Source: Chlamydiota bacterium
GTDB taxonomy: Bacteria > Chlamydiota > Chlamydiia > Chlamydiales > Rhabdochlamydiaceae
Length of the DNA: 5,866 nt
Direction of reading: 5' to 3'
Assembly (NCBI GenBank): GCA_016866585.1
Contig: VGMB01000110.1
Span: 1 to 5,866, forward strand
This document shows positions 1 to 5,721 of the stretch, one piece after another. The notes beneath the pieces were generated by a model, which was given only the letters and a program-made list of their open reading frames with translations, searched no databases and was not told where the DNA came from. How positions within the stretch are numbered: the first letter of the stretch is position 1; each line of letters starts with the position of its first letter. The translations under genes were made by a program, and so were the position numbers.

Positions 1-838
1 AAACCTTTACCCTTAGACCACAAAGGAGATCTTCGATAGCATCATCACCCGCAAGTGTTGTATACAAGCTTCCAAGCACCGCGTTACCTTGCTCAGGATT
101 ATAATTATGAATGACCCCTTTTACTGATGGATTGTCATTAATAATTTTTTTTGCCATTTCCACAATCTGAGAAGTAGGCATCTGCGCGCTTACTAAAATA
201 ACGAGTATCTGCTGAGTAGCAACAGCTGTTTTAATAAGTAGATGTCTTAACTCCCCTTTGCCTGTTTTAAAATCAAAACCATGCAAACTGGAAGATTTAA
301 TTATTTCCTGTATCGATTGATAGACTTTTTCACCAAGATCACAATGAATGTAACATTTTTTCATGTCGACAAGATCATGAGAATTTCTTGCATAAAGACC
401 CAGGCGAATGCCCTCATCTGAAGCTGCAACCGGTATTTGGATTTTATTTCTATAGGCAAGAGGCATGGGAGAAGGTATACATTCTTCGACATATAAGTCT
501 TTGAATTTTCCAATTCTTTCTAGAGCATCAACTACTCTTTGCCTTTTATTCCTAAGCTGACTTTCGTACGTCATGTGCATAATTTGGCAGCCACCGCACT
601 TACCAAATAAAGGACATATTGGATCTACTCGATTTGGAGAGGGCTCTATGACATTTAAAAGATAAGCACGCCCGTAGTTTTTCTTCTTTTCATACAAACT
701 TGCATACACTTTTTCCAAAGGAAGGGCTCCATCAACAAAAATGGTGCATCCATACCAGCTTCCAACACCTTCACCGTTGATACCCAAACGTTGAATATCA
801 AGCTCCATTTTTTTTCCAAGACGAGAATTTATAGGCAT
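1..838 (-). CDS. rlmD: 23S rRNA (uracil-C5)-methyltransferase, RumA/RlmD type, 3'-truncated by window edge
   Basis: The first 279 codons of a class I SAM-dependent tRNA/rRNA uracil-C5 methyltransferase are present; the E. coli enzyme makes m5U1939 in 23S rRNA. Residues about 11-65 look like a TRAM RNA-binding domain. C75, C81 and C84 form a Cx5CxxC motif (CPLFGKCGGC), and C162 follows in KKCYIH, which together match the four 4Fe-4S ligands of RumA. The SAM-binding motifs and the catalytic Cys belong to the C-terminal part beyond the left edge. M1 at 838 gives the longest frame but has no Shine-Dalgarno. M11 at 808 has a TTGGA about 7 nt upstream, begins right at the TRAM domain, and fits a TATAAT at 850-855 that would start the mRNA near 843, so 808 may be the true start. 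The family is certain. The RlmD subtype rests on the Fe-S cysteines, and paralogues such as RlmCD cannot be excluded. Confidence 0.93.
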   Translation of the reverse strand, partial: MPINSRLGKKMELDIQRLGINGEGVGSWYGCTIFVDGALPLEKVYASLYEKKKNYGRAYLLNVIEPSPNRVDPICPLFGKCGGCQIMHMTYESQLRNKRQRVVDALERIGKFKDLYVEECIPSPMPLAYRNKIQIPVAASDEGIRLGLYARNSHDLVDMKKCYIHCDLGEKVYQSIQEIIKSSSLHGFDFKTGKGELRHLLIKTAVATQQILVILVSAQMPTSQIVEMAKKIINDNPSVKGVIHNYNPEQGNAVLGSLYTTLAGDDAIEDLLCGLRVKV

Positions 839-849
839 AAATTTAGTAA

Positions 850-877
850 ATTATAATTGAAACATATAGGATATCAT
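850..877 (-). promoter_or_regulatory. Candidate sigma70-like promoter for rlmD
   Basis: Read on the minus strand, a perfect -10 TATAAT (855-850) lies 16 bp downstream of ATGATA (877-872), which matches the -35 consensus at four of six positions. Transcription would begin near 843, leaving almost no leader for the ATG at 838 but about 35 nt for the ATG at 808. The 94-bp gap after the kinase-like gene holds no convincing terminator, so read-through from upstream is also possible. Confidence 0.35.
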
Positions 878-932
878 GATTGGCTGTTTTTAAGTGATTT
901 TTTTTAGAGAAAGAAGATCATTCAGTTTTTTT

Positions 933-1859
933 TTATTTAATACTATCGATATCACAATAGTATTGCTGAAGTTTAAAATCTAAAGTATCCTCCACCTCTA
1001 GACCAAGATCGTGATTTATCTCATAAATAGACCTCTTTAAACTATTAAAAATAGTCTTTAAAGAAGCGACTTCGGATATTTGCTGGTCTGCAATTTTAAC
1101 AATCCTCCCTACATCGATCTGAACAGCCTCTCCATCAATAAAACCATAATTATTATGAAGAGTCTGAATTCTGTCTGTGTAGCCCTTTTTCGATCTGTTA
1201 ATAAAAAGATTAGCCAATGAATATACAACTTGTTTAGCTTGTTCGAAATCTCCACCTCTCACAAGAAAAGAAAGATATTCTGAAGCTATATTAACTTTTT
1301 TTTGAAGAACAAAGGGATACCTCAAGATATTTATCGAGGAATAGGATCCATTTTTTTCTTGAATTTGGATTATCTTATCCAACTGCGTGCTATCGTTAAA
1401 GTGGGCATAAATAGTACCCGTCTCTTCTTTTAGTTCTAAAAATGCCAATTTATTCCTGCGAGCTAGACGAGCGATTCTTTCCTTTCTATTAAAGTAAGCA
1501 TCCGCGAAAAATTTAAGAGTTATCATTTGCTTTAATTTTTTCCAGCTTGCAAACCACTCTCTTTTCACAAAAGATCTAGGATTATAAAATTTTAAAACGT
1601 ATTTACCATCTTGACTAAGATAAGCGGTCATTTGTTTTCCATTTCCAAGATAGAAGAATTTCTGATTTAAAATCTCATCTATTTTCATTTTTTCTTCTGA
1701 TGAAATACTAAAATGTTCATACGGCTCAAAAGGGTATGAATATGAAAAATCTCTGAGGGTACATTCTGGATGAACATATAAGTGCAATAGATGAGAAAAA
1801 ATAACACCTGCTAAGAGAACTAAAGGAAATGCTACAAATCGCAAAAGTATTTTTCTCAT
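933..1859 (-). CDS. Membrane-anchored divergent protein kinase-like protein
   Basis: This 308-residue protein has a short basic N-terminus and one hydrophobic segment (about residues 5-27), an uncleaved signal anchor or signal peptide that would place the rest outside the cytoplasm. The remainder resembles a degenerate protein kinase fold. LGNGKQ (71-76) is a glycine-rich loop, and YVLKFY (87-92) gives K90 as the candidate beta-3 lysine. YPFVLQKKV (181-189) could be the hinge. LHNNYGFIDG (234-243) followed by QIDVG (247-251) looks like the metal-binding Asn and the DFG Asp; N236 to D249 is 13 residues, the canonical spacing. No HRD is visible; D229 is the only nearby upstream Asp. Residues 96-136 are rich in basic and aromatic residues. 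Its ATG overlaps the thioesterase stop (ATGA), so translation is probably coupled. I recall similar proteins as conserved hypotheticals in environmental chlamydiae. Kinase activity, pseudokinase function or neither is open. Confidence 0.8.
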   Translation of the reverse strand: MRKILLRFVAFPLVLLAGVIFSHLLHLYVHPECTLRDFSYSYPFEPYEHFSISSEEKMKIDEILNQKFFYLGNGKQMTAYLSQDGKYVLKFYNPRSFVKREWFASWKKLKQMITLKFFADAYFNRKERIARLARRNKLAFLELKEETGTIYAHFNDSTQLDKIIQIQEKNGSYSSINILRYPFVLQKKVNIASEYLSFLVRGGDFEQAKQVVYSLANLFINRSKKGYTDRIQTLHNNYGFIDGEAVQIDVGRIVKIADQQISEVASLKTIFNSLKRSIYEINHDLGLEVEDTLDFKLQQYYCDIDSIK

Positions 1860-2257
1860 TTTCTCATTTCTTGTATAAAAGATTCTATTAATTCGTGAGG
1901 TATCGGCAAAGGTTTAAAATTAGCGTTAATGAAACAGTGGGAAGAAATGGCGTACGCCATTTTTTGTCCATCTTTGAAAATTTCGTGAAGTATTTCAAAA
2001 CGAACCTTAGAGTAAGAGTGTACAGACACCCTTACCTCTATTTCTTGTAGAGACCTTAAGGGCTTTAGGTAATAGGCCTGCATAGACACGACTGGACACA
2101 GTATAGATCTACTCTCCATCTCATGGATATCATACCCTTTACTAGCAAGATACTCTATCCTGGCAGTTTCATAATAAATCACATACGAAGAGTGGTGAAT
2201 TATCCCATCCTGGGCAGTTTCCACATAGCGTGTTTTTAAGCGCAACGAAATAGCCAA
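1856..2257 (-). CDS. Acyl-CoA thioesterase, 4HBT hotdog fold (YbgC/FadM-like)
   Basis: The 133-residue product has the length and pattern of single-domain hotdog thioesterases that hydrolyse acyl-CoA or acyl-ACP in the cytoplasm. The diagnostic stretch is RYVETAQDGIIHHSSY (10-25) followed by YYETARIEYL (28-37), the start of the central helix. It ends in a typical beta sheet (EIEVRVSV, RFEILHEIF, KMAYAISSHCFIN). In YbgC-type enzymes the catalytic Asp directly follows the Thr (TDxxG). Here that position is A15 and an Asp sits two residues later (D17), so the active site is shifted or atypical. The start is TTG, chosen because GGAGGGG lies just upstream and the family N-terminus begins here. The gene follows the MFS gene by 17 nt and overlaps the kinase-like gene by 4 nt. 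The substrate cannot be told. Confidence 0.9.
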   Translation of the reverse strand: MAISLRLKTRYVETAQDGIIHHSSYVIYYETARIEYLASKGYDIHEMESRSILCPVVSMQAYYLKPLRSLQEIEVRVSVHSYSKVRFEILHEIFKDGQKMAYAISSHCFINANFKPLPIPHELIESFIQEMRK

Positions 2258-2260
2258 AAT

Positions 2261-2267
2261 CCCCTCC
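2261..2267 (-). promoter_or_regulatory. Strong ribosome binding site for a TTG-started thioesterase gene
   Basis: The minus strand reads GGAGGGG ending 3 nt before TTG (GGAGG core about 5 nt from it). It is the strongest Shine-Dalgarno in the window, and it fixes a non-ATG start in a frame with no nearby ATG. It lies between the MFS stop (2277-2275) and the TTG (2257-2255), so this gene can be translated independently within the operon. Confidence 0.75.
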
Positions 2268-2274
2268 GATCTGC

Positions 2275-3525
2275 TTATGATTTTGATTCTTTAAAAAAGA
2301 ATAAACATACGAAACCTAAAATTAAGGTTATTGGGAGACATGTTAAGGCCATCTGATAGTCGTGAACAGAGTACACCCTAATACCACCTTCCATATTTCC
2401 ACTCCAATTCAGGTCTAATAAAAATCCAACAAGAGGCTGAACCACTGCATCACCACAGGAAATCATAAAGTTTGTGAAGGCAGCTGTTGTAGCCTTTGCT
2501 CTCATGCTATTAAGCTCTATGGCAAGAGTAAAACTAAGAAGCTCTGCTGAAGAGAATAAACCGACTAAGAATAGTAGAATATATACAACAAAAATAGGTA
2601 TGGATGGAAAATAAATAACAGGGATGAGACAAAAGAGAGCTCCTACAATACCAAGACGTATAGCTGTAATTCTTTTGCCGATGATATCAGACCAAAGGCC
2701 CATGACAGGTCCACCGACAAGCCATCCAGCAAAAACCATAGACATGGCATAACCGGCAACTTCTTTAGAAACACCATAAGCAATCTGAACAAAAGAAAGC
2801 CCCCAAAGGCCTGCAAAGGCTGTCGTTGTCATATAGAAAAATAAAGCTGCAAGAGCATTGAACCATATACTTTTTTTACTTGTTACAGACTTGAGATTTT
2901 CAAAGACATGGGTATCGGTAGTAGCGGTTTCTGATTCTACTTCTTTGTTATGACGATCCATTCTAAAAACAATAAAAACAGCAACTCCAAGAATAACACC
3001 AAAAATACCGAACGTAGCAATGGACTCTCTCCATCCAAAATTTTTAATTACCATAGTCAAAGGTCCAGATCCTGCAGAAGCACCAAGCATAGCTATTGAG
3101 TTAGCTACCCCTATTAGGAAGGCTCTTTTTTTGGGAGGAAACCAATGAGATGTAACATACACCATGGCAATAAAGGCAAATGAAGATCCTGCACCTATCA
3201 TGAGCCTTCCAAGGCTTGCTACAGAAAGATCAGCTGCGGCCGAAAATAGAAGGGCACCCAGACCACAAACTATAGAAGCAAAGCTCAAGACTTTTTTGAC
3301 ACCATAGCGATCCATAAGGACGCCTACAGGCAATTGCATGGGAGCATATGCATATAGGTAGAAAGCGCTCAGGACTCCAACTGCAGAAGCTGTGATACCA
3401 AAGCTTGTCATGAGCTCGGAGACCATAACACTTGGAGATACACGTAACACAAATTCATAAAAATAAAATACAGCCGCGAGTATCCAAATAGACCATTTAA
3501 AGAAACCGGAATAAGACTTTTTCAT
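2275..3525 (-). CDS. Major facilitator superfamily transporter, 12 TM
   Basis: A 416-residue inner-membrane carrier, probably a secondary transporter of a small solute. Twelve hydrophobic segments are separated by a charged central loop (about 188-218, with MDRHNKEVESET). Motif A is clear between TM2 and TM3 (GVLMDRYGVKK, 68-78) and repeats in degenerate form between TM8 and TM9 (GLWSDIIGKR, 276-285). TM4 begins RLMIGAG (motif B, R107). The N-terminal FYEFVLRVSPSVM is characteristic of a subfamily I recall from Legionella, Coxiella and Francisella, so acquisition from, or sharing with, other intracellular bacteria is possible. The open frame extends to a GTG at 3591, but that start has no ribosome site and would add an unlikely 22-residue tail. 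The ATG at 3525 has a GAG-containing AGAGAAAG just upstream and starts at the family N-terminus. Substrate unknown. The next gene begins 17 nt after the stop. Confidence 0.92.
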   Translation of the reverse strand: MKKSYSGFFKWSIWILAAVFYFYEFVLRVSPSVMVSELMTSFGITASAVGVLSAFYLYAYAPMQLPVGVLMDRYGVKKVLSFASIVCGLGALLFSAAADLSVASLGRLMIGAGSSFAFIAMVYVTSHWFPPKKRAFLIGVANSIAMLGASAGSGPLTMVIKNFGWRESIATFGIFGVILGVAVFIVFRMDRHNKEVESETATTDTHVFENLKSVTSKKSIWFNALAALFFYMTTTAFAGLWGLSFVQIAYGVSKEVAGYAMSMVFAGWLVGGPVMGLWSDIIGKRITAIRLGIVGALFCLIPVIYFPSIPIFVVYILLFLVGLFSSAELLSFTLAIELNSMRAKATTAAFTNFMISCGDAVVQPLVGFLLDLNWSGNMEGGIRVYSVHDYQMALTCLPITLILGFVCLFFFKESKS

Positions 3526-3568
3526 AAGACTTTCTCTATTAAGAATTTTTTTCACTAAAAACAAACAT

Positions 3569-3598
3569 GATATAGGTGAAAAAAATAACACCTCACAA
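3569..3598 (-). promoter_or_regulatory. Candidate promoter with operator-like inverted repeat, upstream of the MFS gene
   Basis: On the minus strand TTGTGA (3598-3593) and TATATC (3574-3569) are spaced 18 bp apart, each matching consensus at four of six positions. The spacer GGTGTTATTTTTTTCACC is itself an inverted repeat, with arms AGGTG/CACCT at 3593-3589 and 3578-3574 and a 10-bp centre. A start near 3562 would leave a leader of about 37 nt before the ATG at 3525. This also argues against the GTG at 3591, which lies inside the promoter. The element is inferred from base pattern only, in an AT-rich gap. Confidence 0.3.
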
Positions 3599-3653
3599 AA
3601 ATAAAATGAAGCGAATCGTTTTTAGAAAATCAAATAAAGTTTTATTAACACCT

Positions 3654-4364
3654 CTATCTGATTTTTATAAAACATCCTATTAATCGAATAGGAGACTCCG
3701 TTGCACCCTCTATTTTTAGAGGCAGGGCAACAGCGAATCCTCCACTCTTCATCATTAAAGAGCAATCTGCAACATTCTCTATTATGTATTTTCCTTTACC
3801 AAGGAAGAGATGATGAACAGGATATTCCTTATCATGACAATCTGGAGATAAGGTATCTATACCTAGACCAGCAACATCTCTGTCTAGAAGTAAAAGGGCA
3901 GCATCTTTCGAAAAAGAGGGAAAATGCATATGCCCATTTTCATCAGGATTTCTATAAGAGTTAGAGTCGCGAAAACGATGACACCATCCGGTAAATCCAA
4001 TTACTAATGAATTTCCCTTGATTCTTCCATATCTAGATTCATAGTCTAATATGTCTTTTACAGAGATTTCGTAGGTGGAGCTCGACTTATGCGACACATC
4101 AATTATATGAAGAGGAACGAATAAATTTTCTATGGCTACTTCATCTATCGATATACTTCCCTGGAACTTATGCGAAGGGGCATCCATATGTGTTCCTATT
4201 CCCGCGTGCATCTTAAATTGCTGCACCCTAAACATGTCATCATAATCTTTTTTGATTTCAGAAAAAAAACCACATGAACCATTCCATGAAGGTGATTGAG
4301 AAGATAAAGTATGTGAAAGATCAACAAATGTAAGAGAATTTCTGAAAATTTTATCTAGATGCAT
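3654..4364 (-). CDS. Cyclase-family metal-dependent hydrolase (kynurenine formamidase-like)
   Basis: A 236-residue cytoplasmic protein of the cyclase/KynB family (PF04199 type), whose members hydrolyse amide or lactam bonds with bound divalent metal. FVDLSHTL (residues 13-20) is the usual N-terminal signature. GTHMDAPSH (57-65) gives H59, D61 and H65, equivalent to KynB H54, D56 and H60. VHHLFLGKGKYIIEN (183-197) gives H184 and E196, with the 12-residue spacing of KynB H160 and E172. The first metal His of HxGTH is replaced: the aligned residue is G55, with H53 two residues earlier. The frame can be extended to a GTG at 4394, but the ATG at 4364 fits the family N-terminus and lies downstream of a TATACT at 4402-4397. 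No other kynurenine-pathway gene is visible, so the substrate is open. The MFS gene follows 128 nt downstream on the same strand and might supply it. Confidence 0.87.
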   Translation of the reverse strand: MHLDKIFRNSLTFVDLSHTLSSQSPSWNGSCGFFSEIKKDYDDMFRVQQFKMHAGIGTHMDAPSHKFQGSISIDEVAIENLFVPLHIIDVSHKSSSTYEISVKDILDYESRYGRIKGNSLVIGFTGWCHRFRDSNSYRNPDENGHMHFPSFSKDAALLLLDRDVAGLGIDTLSPDCHDKEYPVHHLFLGKGKYIIENVADCSLMMKSGGFAVALPLKIEGATESPIRLIGCFIKIR

Positions 4365-4396
4365 ATGAACCAATAAATTTAAAATAAAAAACACTT

Positions 4397-4402
4397 AGTA
4401 TA
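4397..4402 (-). promoter_or_regulatory. Candidate -10 box for the cyclase-family gene
   Basis: TATACT on the minus strand matches TATAAT at five of six positions and would place the transcript start near 4390, about 26 nt before the ATG at 4364. No good -35 lies 16-18 bp upstream, so the call is weak. It sits in the divergent region shared with tag (4365-4471), which is otherwise AT-rich with homopolymer A and T runs. I could not assign a convincing promoter for tag in it. Confidence 0.22.
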
Positions 4403-4471
4403 AAAAAACATGTTGTAGCACTCTTATTTTTTTTTTGCTAGTTTATAGCTTAATTTTTTCAGTAAAAAAAA

Positions 4472-5047
4472 ATGAAAACAAAAAAAATAAAATGCCCTTG
4501 GCTTATCCCCGGTGATAAGCTATATGAAGATTATCACGATAATGAGTGGGGAAGACCTGTTCATAATGATAAAATGCATTTTGAACTTCTTTGTCTAGAG
4601 GGCGCTCAAGCGGGTCTTAGTTGGATAACGGTATTAAAAAAAAGAGCTGCTTATCGTTTAGCTTTTGACAACTTCGATCCTGAGGTTGTCTCTCTTTATA
4701 CTGAAAAAAAAGTCGATGAAATGATGAATAATACCAACCTCATCAGGCACAAAAAAAAACTTAACTCTTGTATATCTAATGCGAAAGCCTTCATAAAAAT
4801 CCAAAAGGAGTTTGGCAGCTTTGATACATATGTATGGCAATTTGTAGGTAACAGACCTATCATCGGAAAGTGGCAGTCTATGCATGACCTGCCGACGCAA
4901 ACAGAGATATCAATAGCACTAAGTAAAGACTTGAGAAAAAAAGGATTTTTATTTGTCGGTCCTAAGATAATATATTCATATATGCAAGCTGCAGGCCTCG
5001 TCATAGACCATACAGTAGATTGCTTTCTTTATTCTCCAAACAAATAA
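4472..5047 (+). CDS. tag: DNA-3-methyladenine glycosylase I (constitutive type)
   Basis: A 191-residue base-excision repair enzyme that removes N3-methyladenine from alkylated DNA, leaving an abasic site. It aligns across its full length with E. coli Tag (187 aa). All four zinc ligands are kept: C8 and H22 near the N-terminus, H180 and C184 near the C-terminus. The family block YHDNEWGRP (21-29) and the base-pocket block CLEGAQAGLSW (41-51, with E43 and W51) are intact, as are ITVLKKR (52-58), FVGP (161-164) and YSYMQAAGLV (168-177). The ATG is fixed because C8 lies almost at the N-terminus. It has no Shine-Dalgarno, only an A-run. No partner gene for alkylation repair is adjacent, and the gene is divergent from the cyclase-family gene. 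The call is secure. Confidence 0.97.
   Translation: MKTKKIKCPWLIPGDKLYEDYHDNEWGRPVHNDKMHFELLCLEGAQAGLSWITVLKKRAAYRLAFDNFDPEVVSLYTEKKVDEMMNNTNLIRHKKKLNSCISNAKAFIKIQKEFGSFDTYVWQFVGNRPIIGKWQSMHDLPTQTEISIALSKDLRKKGFLFVGPKIIYSYMQAAGLVIDHTVDCFLYSPNK
4499..4543 (+). other. Two tandem TTATC/GATAA inverted repeats at the start of tag
   Basis: GCTTATC (4501-4507) and GATAAGC (4514-4520) form a perfect 7-bp stem with a 6-base loop, extendable by a G-T and a T-A pair. Ten bases on, ATTATC-AC-GATAAT (4530-4543) is a second inverted repeat with the same TTATC/GATAA core. Both lie in coding sequence (LIPGDKLYEDYHDNE), so codon choice may explain them. They could also fold in the mRNA or bind a protein just after the start codon. 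Confidence 0.35.
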
Positions 5048-5061
5048 TTCTTTTATTTTAT

Positions 5062-5098
5062 TTCACAAACTTCATATGAAGAAAATAAAGGTATTATA
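5062..5098 (+). promoter_or_regulatory. Candidate promoter region for the MauE-like gene
   Basis: TTCACA (5062-5067, five of six to TTGACA) with AATAAA (5084-5089) at 16-bp spacing would start transcription near 5096. Alternatively TTCATA (5071-5076) with TATTAT (5093-5098, five of six) at 16 bp would start at or next to the ATG at 5105. The only ribosome-site candidate is AAAGG at 5088-5091, about 13 nt from the ATG and so too far to be good. The gap of 57 bp after tag could also be read through. Confidence 0.3.
5070..5081 (+). repeat. 12-bp perfect palindrome in the tag to MauE-like gap
   Basis: CTTCATATGAAG is perfectly self-complementary and lies between the candidate -35 and -10 elements of the downstream gene. 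It could be a dimeric repressor or activator site. It is not followed by a T-run, so it is not a standard terminator. In AT-rich DNA a 12-bp palindrome can also arise by chance. Confidence 0.4.
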
Positions 5099-5104
5099 TT
5101 ATTT

Positions 5105-5608
5105 ATGGAAAATAACGAAAAACTTTCAAATTTCAAACAAAAAGCCATGAAATACTGGCCTTTATTTTGTTTGATTATAACTGTTGCTATAGAAGCGCTC
5201 GCATTATCATTACACCAAGAAAGTAAGGGCCATCGTTGGATGCACAACTTCATGGGACTGTTTTTAACGCAGTTTGCTATGTTTAAATTTTTCAACATAA
5301 AAGGTTTTGCAGAGGGTTTTGCTAAGTATGACCTTCTGGCGTCGAGACAAAAAGTATATGGCGTATGCTATCCTTTCATTGAATTTTTAATTGGTGTTGG
5401 ATATCTCTCCTATTTTGCTCCATGGCTTATTTACTTACTCACGGTGATTGTATTTGGTTTTGGCGCAGTCGGAGTTATCAAGGCATTAAGAGATAAACTC
5501 GACGTACGCTGCGCTTGCATGGGGACAGTTCTTAATGTACCACTATCTACCGTGACTCTTGCAGAAGACATCATAATGTTTTTAATGGCTTTATTTCTTC
5601 TCATTTAA
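5105..5608 (+). CDS. MauE/DoxX-family redox-associated membrane protein
   Basis: A 167-residue polytopic membrane protein with hydrophobic segments at about 17-36, 48-63, 84-103, 106-127 and 148-167. It matches the MauE-like family: FMGLFLTQFAMFKFFNIKGFAEGFAKYD (49-76) in the second segment region, YPFIEFLIGVGYL (89-101), and a CACMG motif (C136, C138) followed by the conserved VPLSTVTLAED (145-155). The CxC pair is the presumed redox or metal-binding site. From memory, relatives often sit beside or are fused to heavy-metal-associated domains or copper proteins, while MauE itself is needed for disulfide maturation of methylamine dehydrogenase. No HMA domain is fused here and no mau gene is visible. 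A hairpin at 5623-5652 follows, then a gene for a secreted protein. Family assignment is good; the exact job is unknown. Confidence 0.85.
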   Translation: MENNEKLSNFKQKAMKYWPLFCLIITVAIEALALSLHQESKGHRWMHNFMGLFLTQFAMFKFFNIKGFAEGFAKYDLLASRQKVYGVCYPFIEFLIGVGYLSYFAPWLIYLLTVIVFGFGAVGVIKALRDKLDVRCACMGTVLNVPLSTVTLAEDIIMFLMALFLLI

Positions 5609-5622
5609 ACGCAAATACATTC

Positions 5623-5677
5623 TATGTAAGGGACGCACCTGTCCCTTACATATGCAAAAAACACTTTAGTTTTTTTT
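5623..5677 (+). terminator. Strong hairpin followed by A6C/GT8 hairpin, likely terminator after the MauE-like gene
   Basis: ATGTAAGGGAC (5624-5634) pairs perfectly with GTCCCTTACAT (5641-5651) around the loop GCACCT, and T5623-A5652 adds a twelfth pair. No T-run follows directly. Instead AAAAAAC (5656-5662) can pair with GTTTTTT in the T8 tract at 5669-5677, giving a weak second hairpin whose 3' arm is the T-run. Together they could stop transcription. The first hairpin alone may instead be a dispersed repeat. Confidence 0.55.
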
Positions 5678-5721
5678 CAATACTTTGTATCTCTTAGAAA
5701 AATTAAATACAGGACCTTACC

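Noticed and set aside
839..932. Gap between the kinase-like gene and rlmD, examined for a terminator or small RNA
   Set aside because: Only T/A runs and a short ATCATGAT palindrome (873-880) are present; there is no GC stem followed by a T-run in the direction of transcription.
3701..3964. 87-codon open frame on the plus strand
   Set aside because: It is antisense to the conserved C-terminal half of the cyclase-family gene, has no family resemblance or ribosome site, and its residue pattern is that of a shadow frame.
4621..4760. Runs of 8-9 A in tag and many other A/T homopolymers, considered as phase-variation tracts
   Set aside because: tag is an intact housekeeping gene, and such runs occur throughout the window as lysine codons and AT-rich gaps, so nothing suggests a switch.
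4658..5004. Two open frames on the minus strand (4658-4900 and 4696-5004)
   Set aside because: Both are antisense to tag, which matches its family over its full length; neither shows recognisable motifs.
5053..5298. 81-codon minus-strand open frame
   Set aside because: It is antisense to the start of the MauE-like gene, and its hydrophobic stretches are mirror effects of the membrane segments on the other strand.
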